Part shown: positions 10,801 through 22,164 of the stretch, piece after piece
Position numbering within the stretch: the stretch's first letter is position 1
How the letters are laid out: the number at the start of each line of letters is the position of its first letter
Origin: Phaeosaccion multiseriatum
Taxonomy: Eukaryota > Ochrophyta, other classes
DNA length: 64,000 nt
Direction of reading: 5' to 3'
NCBI GenBank assembly: GCA_965112735.1
Contig: OZ218956.1
Location: forward strand, 1,922,001-1,986,000
Translations under genes and position numbers: made by a program
Notes under the pieces: generated by a model
What the model was told of the DNA's origin: nothing
Databases searched by the model: none
What the model saw: only the letters and a program-made list of their open reading frames with translations

Positions 10801-11205
10801 AGTGTGAGAAATTATGTACAAGTAAGTTAATGTATAAATCACTCTAAACTGAGTGAGTGAGCGAAAGTGCGCGAGTGAGTGAGTGGGTGAATGAGTAAGT
10901 GAGAGTGAGCGAGTGAGAGGGAGGTGAATGACAGACTGAGGCCGTGTATCGGGTTCACCTGGGGAAACTAAGCACCTTAGTATGTCGGACCCATCGCCTC
11001 TGCCGCAGAATGCTGTGTGCAGGTACGTTCACACGTGTGTACGCGTGTGCGTGTGAGCGTGGGCGCGGGGGCGCCAGCGGAAGGCCTTACTGTGGTGAGT
11101 GACTCCGAATGAGAGCGTGAGGGAGTGTGTGCGTACATGTGCTTCCTCAATGTCCGGCCCACTGCGGACAGTCTCATCCTCAGACGTTGCGTACAGGCTC
11201 TACGG
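7846..11205 (+). repeat. Segmental duplication, copy B (donor locus)
   Basis: Matches 1988-5363 at a high level, with scattered substitutions and small indels such as a 15-bp in-frame difference early in the kinase frame (five residues, PPHAF, present in A and absent from B). The homology resumes at 12534-12800 inside the nitrilase gene, so B sits in its native context next to that gene. Confidence 0.9.
7882..10665 (+). pseudogene. CHASE hybrid histidine kinase, copy B (nonsense codon)
   Basis: Same domain order as copy A, but the codon matching Leu212 of copy A (TTA) is TGA at 8506-8508, inside the sensor domain. The frame then stays open from 8509 to 10665 and keeps the HisKA His, N/G1/G2 boxes, receiver Asp and Lys. 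Amino-acid changes relative to A cluster in the sensor (for example DYW to DNW, HVEP to HLEP, DVASE to DAASE); the kinase core has few. There is no frameshift. Either this is a very young pseudogene, or a truncated protein is made from an internal start that lacks TM1 and part of the sensor. A sequencing or assembly error at one base is also possible. Confidence 0.8.
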
Positions 11206-11932
11206 CGACCGCCTCGTCGCCGCCGCAGCAAAACGGTAGTAGTTTTGGGGGCAAACGCGTAGAAGGCCAGAGAACCCCAGACTAATAAAACTACCCCACC
11301 ACCTTCTACTCTCTGCCTATATGACTCTATCACATGTACATCGGCCCCTTCTCCTTGAAGGGTTCAGTTTCAGTTGCAGTTTCATAGAGAAGTCAGCGGA
11401 CTTGTCTTGTCACTTATGGCTAATGGGGAACATGTTTGGGGGGGCGCTGTGACGGCAGCGATGGCTCTGTTTCTCGATAACTGGTCGGGGTCCATTCAAC
11501 TTAAACTGAGGCTGAACAGCTAATAAAAACTGCCTCCCCGTAGCCTTTGATATAGAGGCACGGCAAGGTGGGTCGGCCGCCTGTACGCAGTGGAACCAAA
11601 TGAAGTGGTTGATGCTTACGGTGACCGACATCGGCTGCGCTCCCTCAGCGGGTGGCCAAGAGCCGTAGTTGGTCACTGTAAGCATCAGCCATTTCATGCA
11701 GAGCCCATGTGTACAAGCCGCCGCCTCCTCTCCGCTGCAGCAACGGAAATCTTTGGGGGGGGGGGGGGGGGGGGTGTATGGTAGGCTGAAGAGAAGAAAG
11801 CCGCAGAATCCCACACCATTCACTACTCGACCACTCCCCCACCACCGTTTCGCCTTCGCCTCAGCTGGGCAGCTGCCTTACCCACACCGCCCTTCTGAGT
11901 AGTGGTAGCGGCCTCCGAGTGTCCCTTCTTGC
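11206..11932. other. Intergenic spacer, absent from copy A
   Basis: Lies between kinase copy B and the 3' end of the nitrilase gene. It holds an imperfect inverted repeat (11600-11628 and 11669-11697) and a poly-G run near 11755-11774. No coding sequence recognised. Confidence 0.55.
11600..11697. repeat. Imperfect inverted repeat, 29-bp arms
   Basis: Left arm 11600-11628 (ATGAAGTGGTTGATGCTTAC...) pairs with the reverse complement of right arm 11669-11697 (ATGAAATGGCTGATGCTTAC...), with four mismatches. About 40 bp separate the arms. It could form a stem-loop; function unknown. Confidence 0.7.
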
Positions 11933-14900
11933 TTACGTAAGGTGTTTGAGTTCGTACACGTCGGATCGCTTCTGAATGCCCACGGGGATGTTCCGTCGGA
12001 CTTCCGTCACCCTGAAAGCCCCGAACACACACACGCACACGCAGACACACACACACGTGAAGAGAAAGAGAGAGGGAGAAGAGGGGGGCAGAAACAGCAC
12101 GGGAGGGAGAAGGAAGAGGGAGAGATGAAAGAGAGAAAAAGAGAGATAGAGATGTGAGAAGAGAGAAAAGAGGGAAAAAAAATGGAATGGAGGGCAGACG
12201 AATCTCAGGGCAAAGGACGAAAGGAGTGGCTACTAACCACACGGCCAGCGCCTTCACCTCCAACCACCCCCTTACCCCCCCACCCACCCACCCACCCCCG
12301 ACCAACCTGTTGAGATCAATGTCTGCCAGCACCAGGCCCGGCGTGTGGTCTGTGGTGGCGGTGACTTCGCCCCAAGGGTCCACAACGGTGCTGTGCCCCC
12401 ACGCCTGGCCAGACACGAGCAAGGAGAGCAGAGCACCATGCCATAGGAGGGCATCACAGCAGAGGGTGCCGATAGAAGAGAGAGAGGGGTGCGAGCATCG
12501 AGACGAGCGGCAGGCAAGACCGCAGGCATGAAAGTACAGCAAAGGACCGGACAGAGTGTACAGGGGAGAGGGGGGGTTAGAGCATGGAGACCAGGGAACG
12601 AGGGCCTCGGTTGGTCTGTTGGTTTGCATGGGTGACTCTTGACTGTAACTTGCTTGGACGGCGTGGCGTGGACAGAAAGAAGGGACATTGACTAACCGCC
12701 GCTTATGACTTACCTGGTAAGTGGCGGTGGGGCTTCGTGCAGGGCTCACAGTTGCCACAAAGCATCTGAAGGCCAGAGAGGAGAGAGAGAGAGAGAGGGA
12801 GAGAGAGGAGAGAGGAGAGAAACAGAGAAATGGAGAGGGAGCGACAGACAGAGAGAGAGAAGAAGACAGAGATAGGGCGGACGAGTTAGCTCGAGGCATG
12901 CTTGAACGGTGCGTCTTGGGCTATCCTTTTGAGTATGCCCATTTGCATACTTCACTTTCGCTTTCGCCTGTGCCCAAAACTCAACTGATTATCCAGCGCT
13001 CTCGCTCGCTGCAGCAGCTCCCAGTGGGCAGGACCTGCGCGTGTTGGGTATACGTGTAGGTGCGTGGAAAATTCAATTGGGGCAGAGACTACACCAGCTC
13101 CGACACAGAGAGAGATTCATGCCTGCGTGCGTCGCCCCCTCCCTCCAATCTCTCCCTTTCTTTCTCTCTCTTCTCTTTCCTCTCTCTACAGCGCATGTAC
13201 ACGGCAGGGACAAAGTGCTTCGCACGCCCACACTCACGCACACACACGGGTCTTCCACCCCCCCTCAACACCCACCCAACCAAGCAACCACCCTCCCACC
13301 CAAACAACCAACCAACCTGTGGTCATATTGAATGCCCCCGGAAAGATGAGCAGCTCAGCGCCTGCCGCCCGCATGAGCATGCTGAGCTCGGGGAAGCGGA
13401 TGTCGTAGCAGATACCCACTCCTGTCCGGGGGGTGTGTTGGGGGGTGGGGGGGGGCACAACAAGGGGAGGGGAGGGGAGGACAGAGGACATCTGAGTGCC
13501 CTCCCCGGATGACGGCACAAATGCTCCTCCTCCTCCTCCTCCTCGCCACACACACACAGCTTGCATCAAGGATACGCACAGACGCACAGAGACACAGACA
13601 CACCTGTCTGTCTCCCCTTCTCTTCCCTTCTTCTCTTACCTCCCTCCCCTTGTTCTCCCCCCTTTCATTCCCCACCCCTCCTCCCTCCACTCTCGGCGAC
13701 TGAAAGAGTGCAAGAGAGTCCTTACCTATTTTGCCGTATGGAGTCGAAATGGTAGTGACAGCGTCGCCAGCAGAAAGCGAGTCTGACTCTTTGAAGGTGA
13801 TCTTTCCGGGGACATCTATATCAAACAAGTGCATCTGGGGACGAGGGAAAGAAAGTAGTCCAAGGAGGAGGAGGGGAGGAGGGGGGGCTGAAAGGCACGG
13901 ATGACTAGATGGCACCTCACACCCCAAGGGCAACGTATGACAGTGGCATACTTTCCACACATAGAGGGCACAGCATCGCAACGTACCTTTCTATGCTTGG
14001 CCAGGACGTTTCCCTGCGGGTCCAGAATGACACACGTGTTGTACACGCCGTCATCGGTGCCCCTCTCCGGGATGGAGCCACCGATGAGGTACACACCGCC
14101 CTCCCTGGCGGCTTTGACGAGCATGTGGGTGGACGGGTTGGTGGTGGGAGAGATGATGGAGTCTGGCCCCTTTGGGAAGGGGTGGGGATGGAAAGGGAGA
14201 GGGAGGAGGACGGGAAAAAGGAGGAGGGAAGGTGAGGAGAAGGAGGAGGTTAAAGAAGAGGGAGACAAGAAGGGTCAGCGACAGGCATAGGAGTAGTCTA
14301 AAGGTACCCAACAAAAGAAGAGATGACAGAAAGAGCTGTCACAAGTCGAGAGAAAGCCGCTGACATCGGAGGGAAGGTGTGATGAGTCAGAGAGAAAGAG
14401 CCAGAGGTGTCGAACTCCACAGAGAGAAAGAGCCTGTGTACCGAGTAAGAGAGGAAGCCCCCCTGGTAATGAAGTGAAGTAGGCTCACCATAGGTATCTC
14501 CTCGGCGTACTGGGGAAAGCAAGCAGTATCATAGGGAGAGTTGAAGCACTCCGGCAGCACCACCACAGCCGCCCCTGCCGCGGCCGCCTCAGCGATGGCC
14601 TTCTGCGCGTTGATCAAGTTCGCTTCCTTGTCCTGGGTCACCGGAATTTTGGGATGAGGGGAGGGGGATAGGGACCGGAGGATCAGCCCCGCTCCAATGA
14701 AAGTGAGCATCAAAAACCTCTGAACCTCTCACCTCCCCGCTTGAGATCTGGCAGAGCCCAATTTTGAAGGTCTTGCCAGCGCCATCAGCCAAGGATGACA
14801 TTGCTGATGCAGTGCCAGACGAAGCCCTCCTCGTCACGTCTGCGGCCGAGCGCGAGGACCCGCTGCTGCTGCGGCGCAACAGCCCCCTGTCCGACACGAA

Positions 14901-15056
14901 GGTGTTGGACACGAAGGCAGGTGTCCGCGCCTCTCGCGACGAAGAGCCGGGCCCTGACGCCCCTGTACCGCGCCTGACCCAAAGAGAAGACAGCACCTCT
15001 GCTTGCGCTTCTATTGCAGGGGCAAGGAAGCAATATGCACGCAATACGCGGCGCAT
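11933..15056 (-). CDS. Nitrilase-family omega-amidase (Nit2-like), 9 exons
   Basis: Exons in plus coordinates: 11933-12011, 12307-12404, 12714-12765, 12986-13034, 13317-13421, 13726-13834, 13987-14169, 14489-14632, 14733-15056. All are GT-AG and in phase. The core matches Nit2 throughout: [76 protein letters not shown]. The catalytic triad is the Glu of LPECF, the second Lys of KHRK and the Cys of GICYD. Known members hydrolyse alpha-ketoglutaramate and alpha-ketosuccinamate to the keto acid and ammonia. From ATG 14801 the protein is about 295 residues, the family length. The upstream in-frame ATG at 15056 adds an 85-residue Arg/Ser-rich extension that could be an organelle-targeting peptide. 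The third exon from the 3' end is the one copied at 5547-5598. Confidence 0.93.
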
Positions 15057-15175
15057 GAAGACGAGAGAGAAAGGGGTCGAGGGGGGGTGTTTCGTTCCCG
15101 TGGTATGAGTCCACACGACGTCGCCATCTCACCATCACAAACAAGGACCTTGCCAACCCAGAGAAGAGGAAAAAA
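15057..15175. promoter_or_regulatory. Putative bidirectional promoter (119 bp)
   Basis: Separates the most upstream nitrilase ATG (minus) from the ATG of the SWIM/RING gene (plus). With head-to-head genes this close, a shared promoter is likely, unless the nitrilase starts at 14801. No core element was recognised. Confidence 0.4.
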
Positions 15176-17449
15176 ATGGCGGACCTTCCGCTCACCATCG
15201 TTCACGGGGAGAAGAAAATGAAGCTCGCGATAAGCGTAGCCACCACGTCTCTGGAAAAAGTGAGTCCGCTGACTTGACTTGTCTCTTCCCCCCCGACCCG
15301 AGACCCTGAACGAGGGAGTGATGTGTTCGTGTCCGCCTCTCCCTCCTACTATTGCATCTCCTCTCCGGCTTGCGTCCCTGTTGTTTCGCGGGATCAATCT
15401 CATGCCGAGTTTCCCTCTACTCCCTCGCCCCTTTTGTCTCTCTCTTTAAGCTGAAAGTTGCGGTGGAGCACTTAGCGCACGTTCCCCCAGCCAGGCAGCG
15501 CCTCTTCTTCCAGGGAAAGGAGCTACTGAGAGACAAGAAGATGCTCGTGGAGGTGAGTCAGTGAAGAGAAGGGGTGACTTCCTTTTCAAATCATCCACTC
15601 AAACTTTCCTTTTCCCTCTCCTCTCCGCGTCCGTGTTGGGTGGTGGGGGGGGTTGTTGTTGCGTCCAGGTGGGCCTGCCTGTTAGTGGCCATCGTGCCGT
15701 GTATGTGGTGGAAAGGAGGGCCGACAACAAGGTCAAGCAGCAGGCTGCTGCGGACTTTATCAGTCTGGACGGAGCTGGCACCGCCGCTTCCCATGCCACT
15801 GCCCCCCCTTCTGCAGCCAGTGGGGGTGGGGATGGAGGAGGGGTGATTGACCTGATCGACGACGGCAACGACGCCGATGATGATGTCGTTGAGATCTTGG
15901 AACAGAGCCCCCTGCCCGCCAATCGTGGTGGAGGGGCTAGCAGTGCTCCGAGCACCGCGAGAAGCACTGAGCCCATACAGGTTGTAGACCTCAGCGATGA
16001 CGGCCCCGTACATATGGGAGGGGGCTCCTCCACTGCTCCTGCTTCTACTGGTGCTGGTGCTGGTGCTGGTGCTGCTACTGGTACTGGTGCTGGTGCTGCT
16101 ACTGGTGCTGGTGCTGGTGCTGCTACTGGTACTGGTGGCCGTGCTAGTGGCCGTGCTGCTTCTGGCGCTTCGTCTGGCGCTGCCAGAGGAAAGCGCAAGC
16201 GAGACTCTAGCCCCCCAGCAGCCGCAGCTGCCGGAGGGGCGGCAGCAGCAGAAGGGGCAGCCACCACAACAGGAGGAGGTGGGAATGGGAAAGGTAAAGG
16301 CAAGAGGGCCAGGGCGAAGGCGACACCGAAGGAGAAGAGGCTGACGTCCTTCCGCTCCAAACCCAACCAGCAGGCGAGGGACCGATTGATGAGGGCGGAT
16401 CACCAACGCATGTACATGGTGAGGCACGATGACCTCACGCCCACGGGACCCGCTGGAGAGGGCGAAGACACCCCCACAGGAGGGGTAGCAGCAGAAGGGG
16501 GCATCTGCCACAGCTACGCCGTGCTCGGCTCGTCCGGTAACTGCTATGTGGTGACTGTGGCGCAGCAGCCGAGCTGCACCTGCCCGGACTTTCAGCGCCG
16601 CCGTGAGCCCTGCAAGCACCTCATCTTCGTCTTCCTCAAGGTGAGTCTCTCTCTTCTCGTTCCGTTTCTCTCTCTCTCTCTCTCTCTCTCGTAGAGGATA
16701 ACAGTCCATCGGATCATTTTGCGCACGTGTCGTACTGCGCAGTGAGCCCACCCAACATAAACATTGTATGCACCCAATTCATAAACATTGTATGCACCCA
16801 ATTCATAGTGTTCCCGTCCGTGCGTGCGTGCTTGAATGGGCGCGTCAAGCGAACGCGGCGGTTCGTTGTGGCGTGAGCAATTTCCTTTCCTCCCCTCCCA
16901 TGTGCTTCCGACCCACTGCACCCACCCCCCTGCCTCCCTTCCTCCCTGCCTGCCTTCCTTCCTCCCTCCCTCCCTTCCTCTCTCCCTTCCTCTCTTCCTT
17001 CCTCCCTTCCTTCCTCCCTCCCTCCCTCCCTCCCTCCCCCCCTTCCTCCCTGCCTGCCTGCCTCCCCCCCTCCCTCCCTCCCTCCCTCTCTCCCTTCCCT
17101 TCCCTGGCTTATTATATCAGGTCCTCCGCGTGCCCAGCACCTCTCCTTACTGGTACCAGACCTCTCTCCTGCAGGACGAGCTAAGGGAGGTGCAGAGCTT
17201 CCGCAGGGGAGACGTGGACAGAGCCACCCTTGCCAACGCCACGGTACGTACGTAGGTGTATAGGCCTTGTGTTAGTCTAGGGCTACACTTGCAAGCGCTA
17301 GTGCACGGTACGTAGGTGTATAGGCCTTGTGTTAGTCTAGGGCTACACTTGCAAGCGCTAGTGTCGCACCTCTTGCGCCCGGGATATATATATATATCTC
17401 CCGGGTATAATGACTTGTGACTTGGAGCTCACACCCCTCTGCTCTCTCT

Positions 17450-17483
<34 letters not shown>

Positions 17484-18417
17484 TGTGTGTGTGTGCGTGT
17501 GCGTGTGTGTGTGTGCATATGTGTCTACAGGTGCGGAAGGCTTACAACGCTATCATTGGCGCGGAGGACGAGGAGGAAGCCGAGGAGAAGGAGAAGGAGG
17601 AGGAGGGCAAGGACAGCAGCACGGGCCCTGAGCAAGACGACGACTGCCCCATATGCTTCGAGCCTCTGGCACCGGTTGGAGGAGGAGGAGGAGGAGGAGG
17701 AGGAGGAGGAGGAGGAGGAGGAGAGCACAGGGAGCAGGAGATGCTGCGCTGTCTGCCGACGGGTGGAGGCTGTGGCAACTACGTGCACAAGGATTGCTTC
17801 GCTCAGTGGAGCGGGCGGCTGCGAAGGGAGGGGCAGGCAGTGAGCTGTGTGTACTGCAGGCGGGAGTGGCCGAGTCAAGCTGCTGCTGCTGCTGCGGCCG
17901 GGGGAGGGGCTGCGGCTGGGGGGGTAGTGGAGAATGAAGGCTTCGTCAACATGGCGGCTCTCACAGGACAGAGGTGAGTGGAGAGCGATGAGAGGAAGGA
18001 TGCGGGGGCAAAGGCAAGATAAAAGTGAGGGAGGGGGCGATACTGAGCAGGGGGTGAGTGGAGAAGGGGAGGCAGAGGTCTTGCTGGCCCTTCGGCAAGG
18101 TGTGATGATTGAGAGGTGGCGAGAGAAGGAAGAGAAGGGAGGGAGGGCACGTACAAGCAGCAGTGCCACGGCAAGCACACAAAAAGTAACCGAAGAACTG
18201 CTGCCACAACAAGTTAAACCTTGCCTTGCTTGCTCCCTCGCCCATTCAGTCACTCAACCCCCCCCCCCCCCCCCCTCCACCCAATAACATCCACCTGCGT
18301 AATCCTACGCAAAACACACACCCACACAGCACCGAGCGGGACACCTCCTCCTACCATGGGTTCAATCGCTACTCGGGCGGCAGGAGAAGGAGAGGGGGCT
18401 GGAATGGCGAGTGGTGA
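15176..18417 (+). CDS. UBL-SIM-SWIM-RING protein, probable E3 ubiquitin/SUMO-pathway ligase
   Basis: Exons 15176-15259, 15451-15552, 15669-16640, 17121-17243, 17531-17973, 18330-18417; 603 residues, phases consistent. Residues 1-85 form a ubiquitin-like fold (LTIVHGEKKMKL; RQRLFFQGKELL). Three SUMO-interaction-like motifs follow: VIDLIDD (121-127), VVEIL (about 135) and IQVVDLSDD (165-173). A Gly/Ala/Thr low-complexity linker and a basic patch (GKRKRD) come next. A SWIM zinc finger lies at 365-379 (CTC-x9-CKH). The RING is CPIC (466-469), a poly-Gly insert, then LRC, GGCGNYVHKDC and SCVYC, of the variant type seen with SWIM in ZSWIM2 and MEKK1. The tail is Arg/Gly-rich. Separately these modules mean proteasome or ubiquitin-receptor contact, SUMO binding and E2 recruitment; a SUMO-guided ubiquitin ligase is the inference. 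The poly-Gly is encoded by an in-frame GGA run. Confidence 0.88.
17244..17363. repeat. 60-bp tandem duplication in an intron
   Basis: Two nearly identical 60-bp units (core TAGGTGTATAGGCCTTGTGT) lie directly after the 5' splice site of intron 4 of the SWIM/RING gene. The second copy repeats the sequence around the splice donor (ACGGTACGT...), creating a decoy donor about 60 bp downstream. Confidence 0.8.
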
Positions 18418-19111
18418 GGAGGAGGCAAGGGGGAGCAAGGACGAGTAAGAGGCAAGCAAGGATGTGAGGATGCGTGGCTGCCCCTCCCTGCTCACCCCTC
18501 GAGCTGTGGACAGGGGACTAGACAGGGGACTAGACTGGAAGCATATGGGCCGGGCTGGACTGTGCATCTCTCCGCGGAGACCTCTTTCCCTATGGACCTG
18601 TCTCGATGTCGTACACGTGTGCTTGAAAAAGGGGTAGAATGTAGAATGAATGAAGAGATGAATTGCTTTTTAACTGTGTGTATTCCCGCGTTCCAACGAC
18701 GAAATGTACGCTCGTAAACACGCACGAACACACGCACACACGCGTCTCATGTTGGCCAAAGGAAGTGATGACCAACTGACCAACTACATCGCCTGCATCA
18801 TCATATCCATGCCCTTGCTGTCCCCTGAGAGTATCCCGTCCTCCTCCATCTTGTCCTCCTCCTCCACCTGCTCGGGGGGGGGCACAGAGAGGGATAGAGA
18901 GAGAGAAAACGCGCGCGTGAGAGAGAGAGGGAGAGAGAATAAGTGAGTGAGTGAGAGAGTGAGTTAGGTCAGTGCGTGAGTGAGTGAGTGAGTGAGTCAG
19001 TGAGTACTGAGTGAATGAGTAAGTGAGTGGGTGAGTTATGTGAGTAAGAGTGGGTGGGTGAGTGAGTGAGTGAGTGAGTGAGTGAGTGAGTGAGTGAGTG
19101 AATACGTTCAT
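18418..19111. other. Convergent intergenic region with (GAGT)n
   Basis: Between the 3' ends of the SWIM/RING gene and the 28-exon gene. It holds GT/CA-rich stretches and a (GAGT)n tract at about 18943-19101. No gene seen. Confidence 0.65.
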
Positions 19112-19333
19112 TCAGTCCATTCTTGTGTTTCTTGTGACCTGCTTGCGATAGGCCTTGAGCATCATGCCCCCGAGGTAGAAGAAGGCAAGCAACACCACGA
19201 GCACCGCTGCCGCAGAGAAGCCCGCCGCAGAGGGGCCCGACAGGTTCGTGGCCACCACTCCGAGCAGCAGGAACATCAGGCTGGGGGAATGGCAGCGGAC
19301 GAGAAGGGGTAGAGGGGGAAGAGGGGCGAGGGG

Positions 19334-19381
<48 letters not shown>

Positions 19382-19457
19382 CGTGTGTGGGTGGATGCGT
19401 GTGTATGTGTATGTGTATGTGTGTGTATGTGTATGTGTATGTGTGTGTGTGTGAGTG

Positions 19458-19488
<31 letters not shown>

Positions 19489-22058
19489 TTGTGTGTGTAT
19501 GTGCGTGTGTGGGTGGATGCGTGTGTATGTGTATGTGTATGTGTGTGTGCGTGTGTGTGTACGTGTGTACGCGTGTGCGTGTGTCAATGTGTGCGTGAGT
19601 TGCTACGGGTGGCGTGCCTTCTCCACGAAAAAGACAGGACTGAACAGACAAACAGAGCAGCACATCCCACTGCCAAGCCAGGCCCAGATGTGGCCCTTCC
19701 TCCCTCCGTCCCTCCCTCCTTCCCTCCCTTCCTCCCTTCGTCCCTCCCTCCTTCCCTCCCTTCCTCCCCTCCCTCCCTCCCTCCCTCCCTCCCTCCCTCC
19801 CTCCCTCCCTCCCTCCCTCCCTCCCTCCCTCCCTCCCTCCCTCCCTCCCTCCCTCCCTCCCTCCCTCCCTCCCTCCCTCCCTCCCTCCCTCCCTCCCTCC
19901 CTCCCTCCCTCCCTCCCTCCCTCCCTCCCTCCCTCCCTCCCTCCCTCCCTTTTCGCTTATGTACATACAACCTAGCCCCCTCCCCCGCCCCCAAGCTCCC
20001 AATTGGCAGCGCCGGAGTGACCAGAGGACCAACCCACCCACCTGGCGGCGTCCATGCCCGCCTCGAGTTTGTCGTTAGAGCTCCAGTGGCGACAGCGCTT
20101 CTTACGCTGCTTGAGGCAGTCATAGCATGTGAAGGGCCGCACCTGAGAGGGACAGGGAGAGGTAGAGGGAGAGAGGAGGGGGGGGGGAGGGGGAGTAGGA
20201 GAGATATAGTAGCGGGAGAGAGAAGGGAAGGGAGAGAGAGGGAGAGAGAGGGAGAAGGGAAGGGAGGGTACGTGATGGTTTAGGAGGACTGGAATCGCGC
20301 TCCTGGGTCCTTTCCCCTGCCGCTCGCTCTGCCGCCCCCCCGTCTTCCTCCCCGTCTTCCTCCCCGTCATCCTCCCCGTCTTCCTCCCCGTCTTCCTCCC
20401 CGTCATCCTCCCCGTCTTCCTCCCCGTCTTCCTCCCCGTCTTCCTCCCCGTCTTCCTCCCCGTCTTCCTCCCCGTCTTCCTCCCCGTCTTCCTCCCCGTC
20501 TTCCTCCCCACACTCCTTAGCCTCTCCTCTCGTCTCCTCCGCACGCGCTACCCCGTGCACGCACGCACGAGGGCTCACCTGCACGTGCCACAGCAGAAAG
20601 ACCGACAACAGGCCGATGCACAGCAGGCCCTGCATGGTGGGATTCTGATTCGTTACCATGGCCCCAAGTACGAGGAGGAGCTTGCGTGCCAGCACTACAA
20701 TCTCCCACCAGTAGTAGTCTCTGTTGTAGCGCAGATACAGCCAGCCGTAGCGCTGAGGGTGGGGCAGGGAGGGATGGATGGAAGGGGGGCAGGGGAGAGG
20801 AGGAGGGAGGGAAGGAGGGAAGGAGGGAGGGAGGGAGGGAGTCACTCACTTAGTCACTTAGTCACTCAGCCAGCAAGTCAGCAAGTCAGTCCGTCTGTCC
20901 GTCAGTCCGTCAGTCAGTCAGGAATGAACCTACTCAGTCACTCCTTCCCTCCCTCCCTCCCTCCCTCACTCACTCACTCACTGCCTCACTCACTCACTCA
21001 CTCACTGCCTCACTCACTCACCCACTCACGGCCTCACTCACTCACCCACTCACTCAACTCTCTCGCTCACCCACTCACTCACTCACTCACTCACTCATAC
21101 ACTCACTCACTCACTCCTTCACTGACTTACCTGTATGAAGCGGATATTTCCCATTCGGTTCTCCTTCTTCGCCTTCGTTAGAGTCTTGAGGAGGAAGAGG
21201 GGGATGCCGACGCCTAAGAGAAATGGCAGTGAATGGCCCGGTCGACAGAGACAGTAGCACAACACAGGACAGCACATCAGAAGAGAGGGAAGGATGAGAG
21301 GAGAGGAGAGGAGGGGAGGGGAGGGGAGGTGAGGTGAGAGGAGAGAGGGTGAGCGAAAGGGAGTAAAGAGAGCGACAGCGACAGCAAAGGGCGGGATCGA
21401 AGGTGGAGGTGTGTCCCTGTGGACTCGCTTTGCGATGGAACGGTTAGCGTGTGGCATGAGTTCCATTTCATCCCTCCCTCCCTCCCTCCCTCCGTCCGTC
21501 CCTCCCCTCATCTCGTCCTTACACACTCACCATAGAGGAGGAAGAAGAAGATGGCGCTGAAGCTCAGCACGCCGTACACCCCTCCAAAGGCGCACTTGAC
21601 GCTCGGGTCGGCATCCATGTAGCTGAGAGGGACAGGTGGAGAAACGCCAGCCGTCGCCGGATAGAGCAGATACGCGAGAGTAGAGGCGGACAGGTATGCA
21701 TTTGTGCAGGCAGGGGAAGCAGGCAGGGCAGGCAGAAAGGTGAGAGAGGTGAGGAAGGGATTCTGACCCTGCTGTTGCTGACGTGAAGACCCACGCACGC
21801 GCGAATATATATATATAATATATATAATATTATTTTAAAATGCACATATAATATATATAATATCTATGCTATGCACACACACACACACGCACGGACTCAC
21901 ACACACACGCACACACACATACATACATACATACACACACATACATACCCATACATACACACGCGCATGGCACAGACACACAGCCACACATACACACACA
22001 CTCACACATACATACATACCCATACATACACACACACGCATGGCACAGACACACACAG

Positions 22059-22114
<56 letters not shown>

Positions 22115-22117
22115 GGA

Positions 22118-22164
<47 letters not shown>

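Noticed and set aside
11823-12899. 358-codon minus-strand frame covering the nitrilase 3' end
   Set aside because: It reads through introns; the spliced exons match the nitrilase family while the frame between them does not.
19112-20041. 309-codon minus-strand frame read as one protein
   Set aside because: Only its last 56 codons are exon; the rest is His/Thr and Gly/Arg repeat from (GT)n and (CCCT)n in the intron.
20120-20845. [12 protein letters not shown] 241-codon frame
   Set aside because: Only the 20579-20752 part is exon; the acidic run comes from the 12-bp tandem array downstream of the splice donor.
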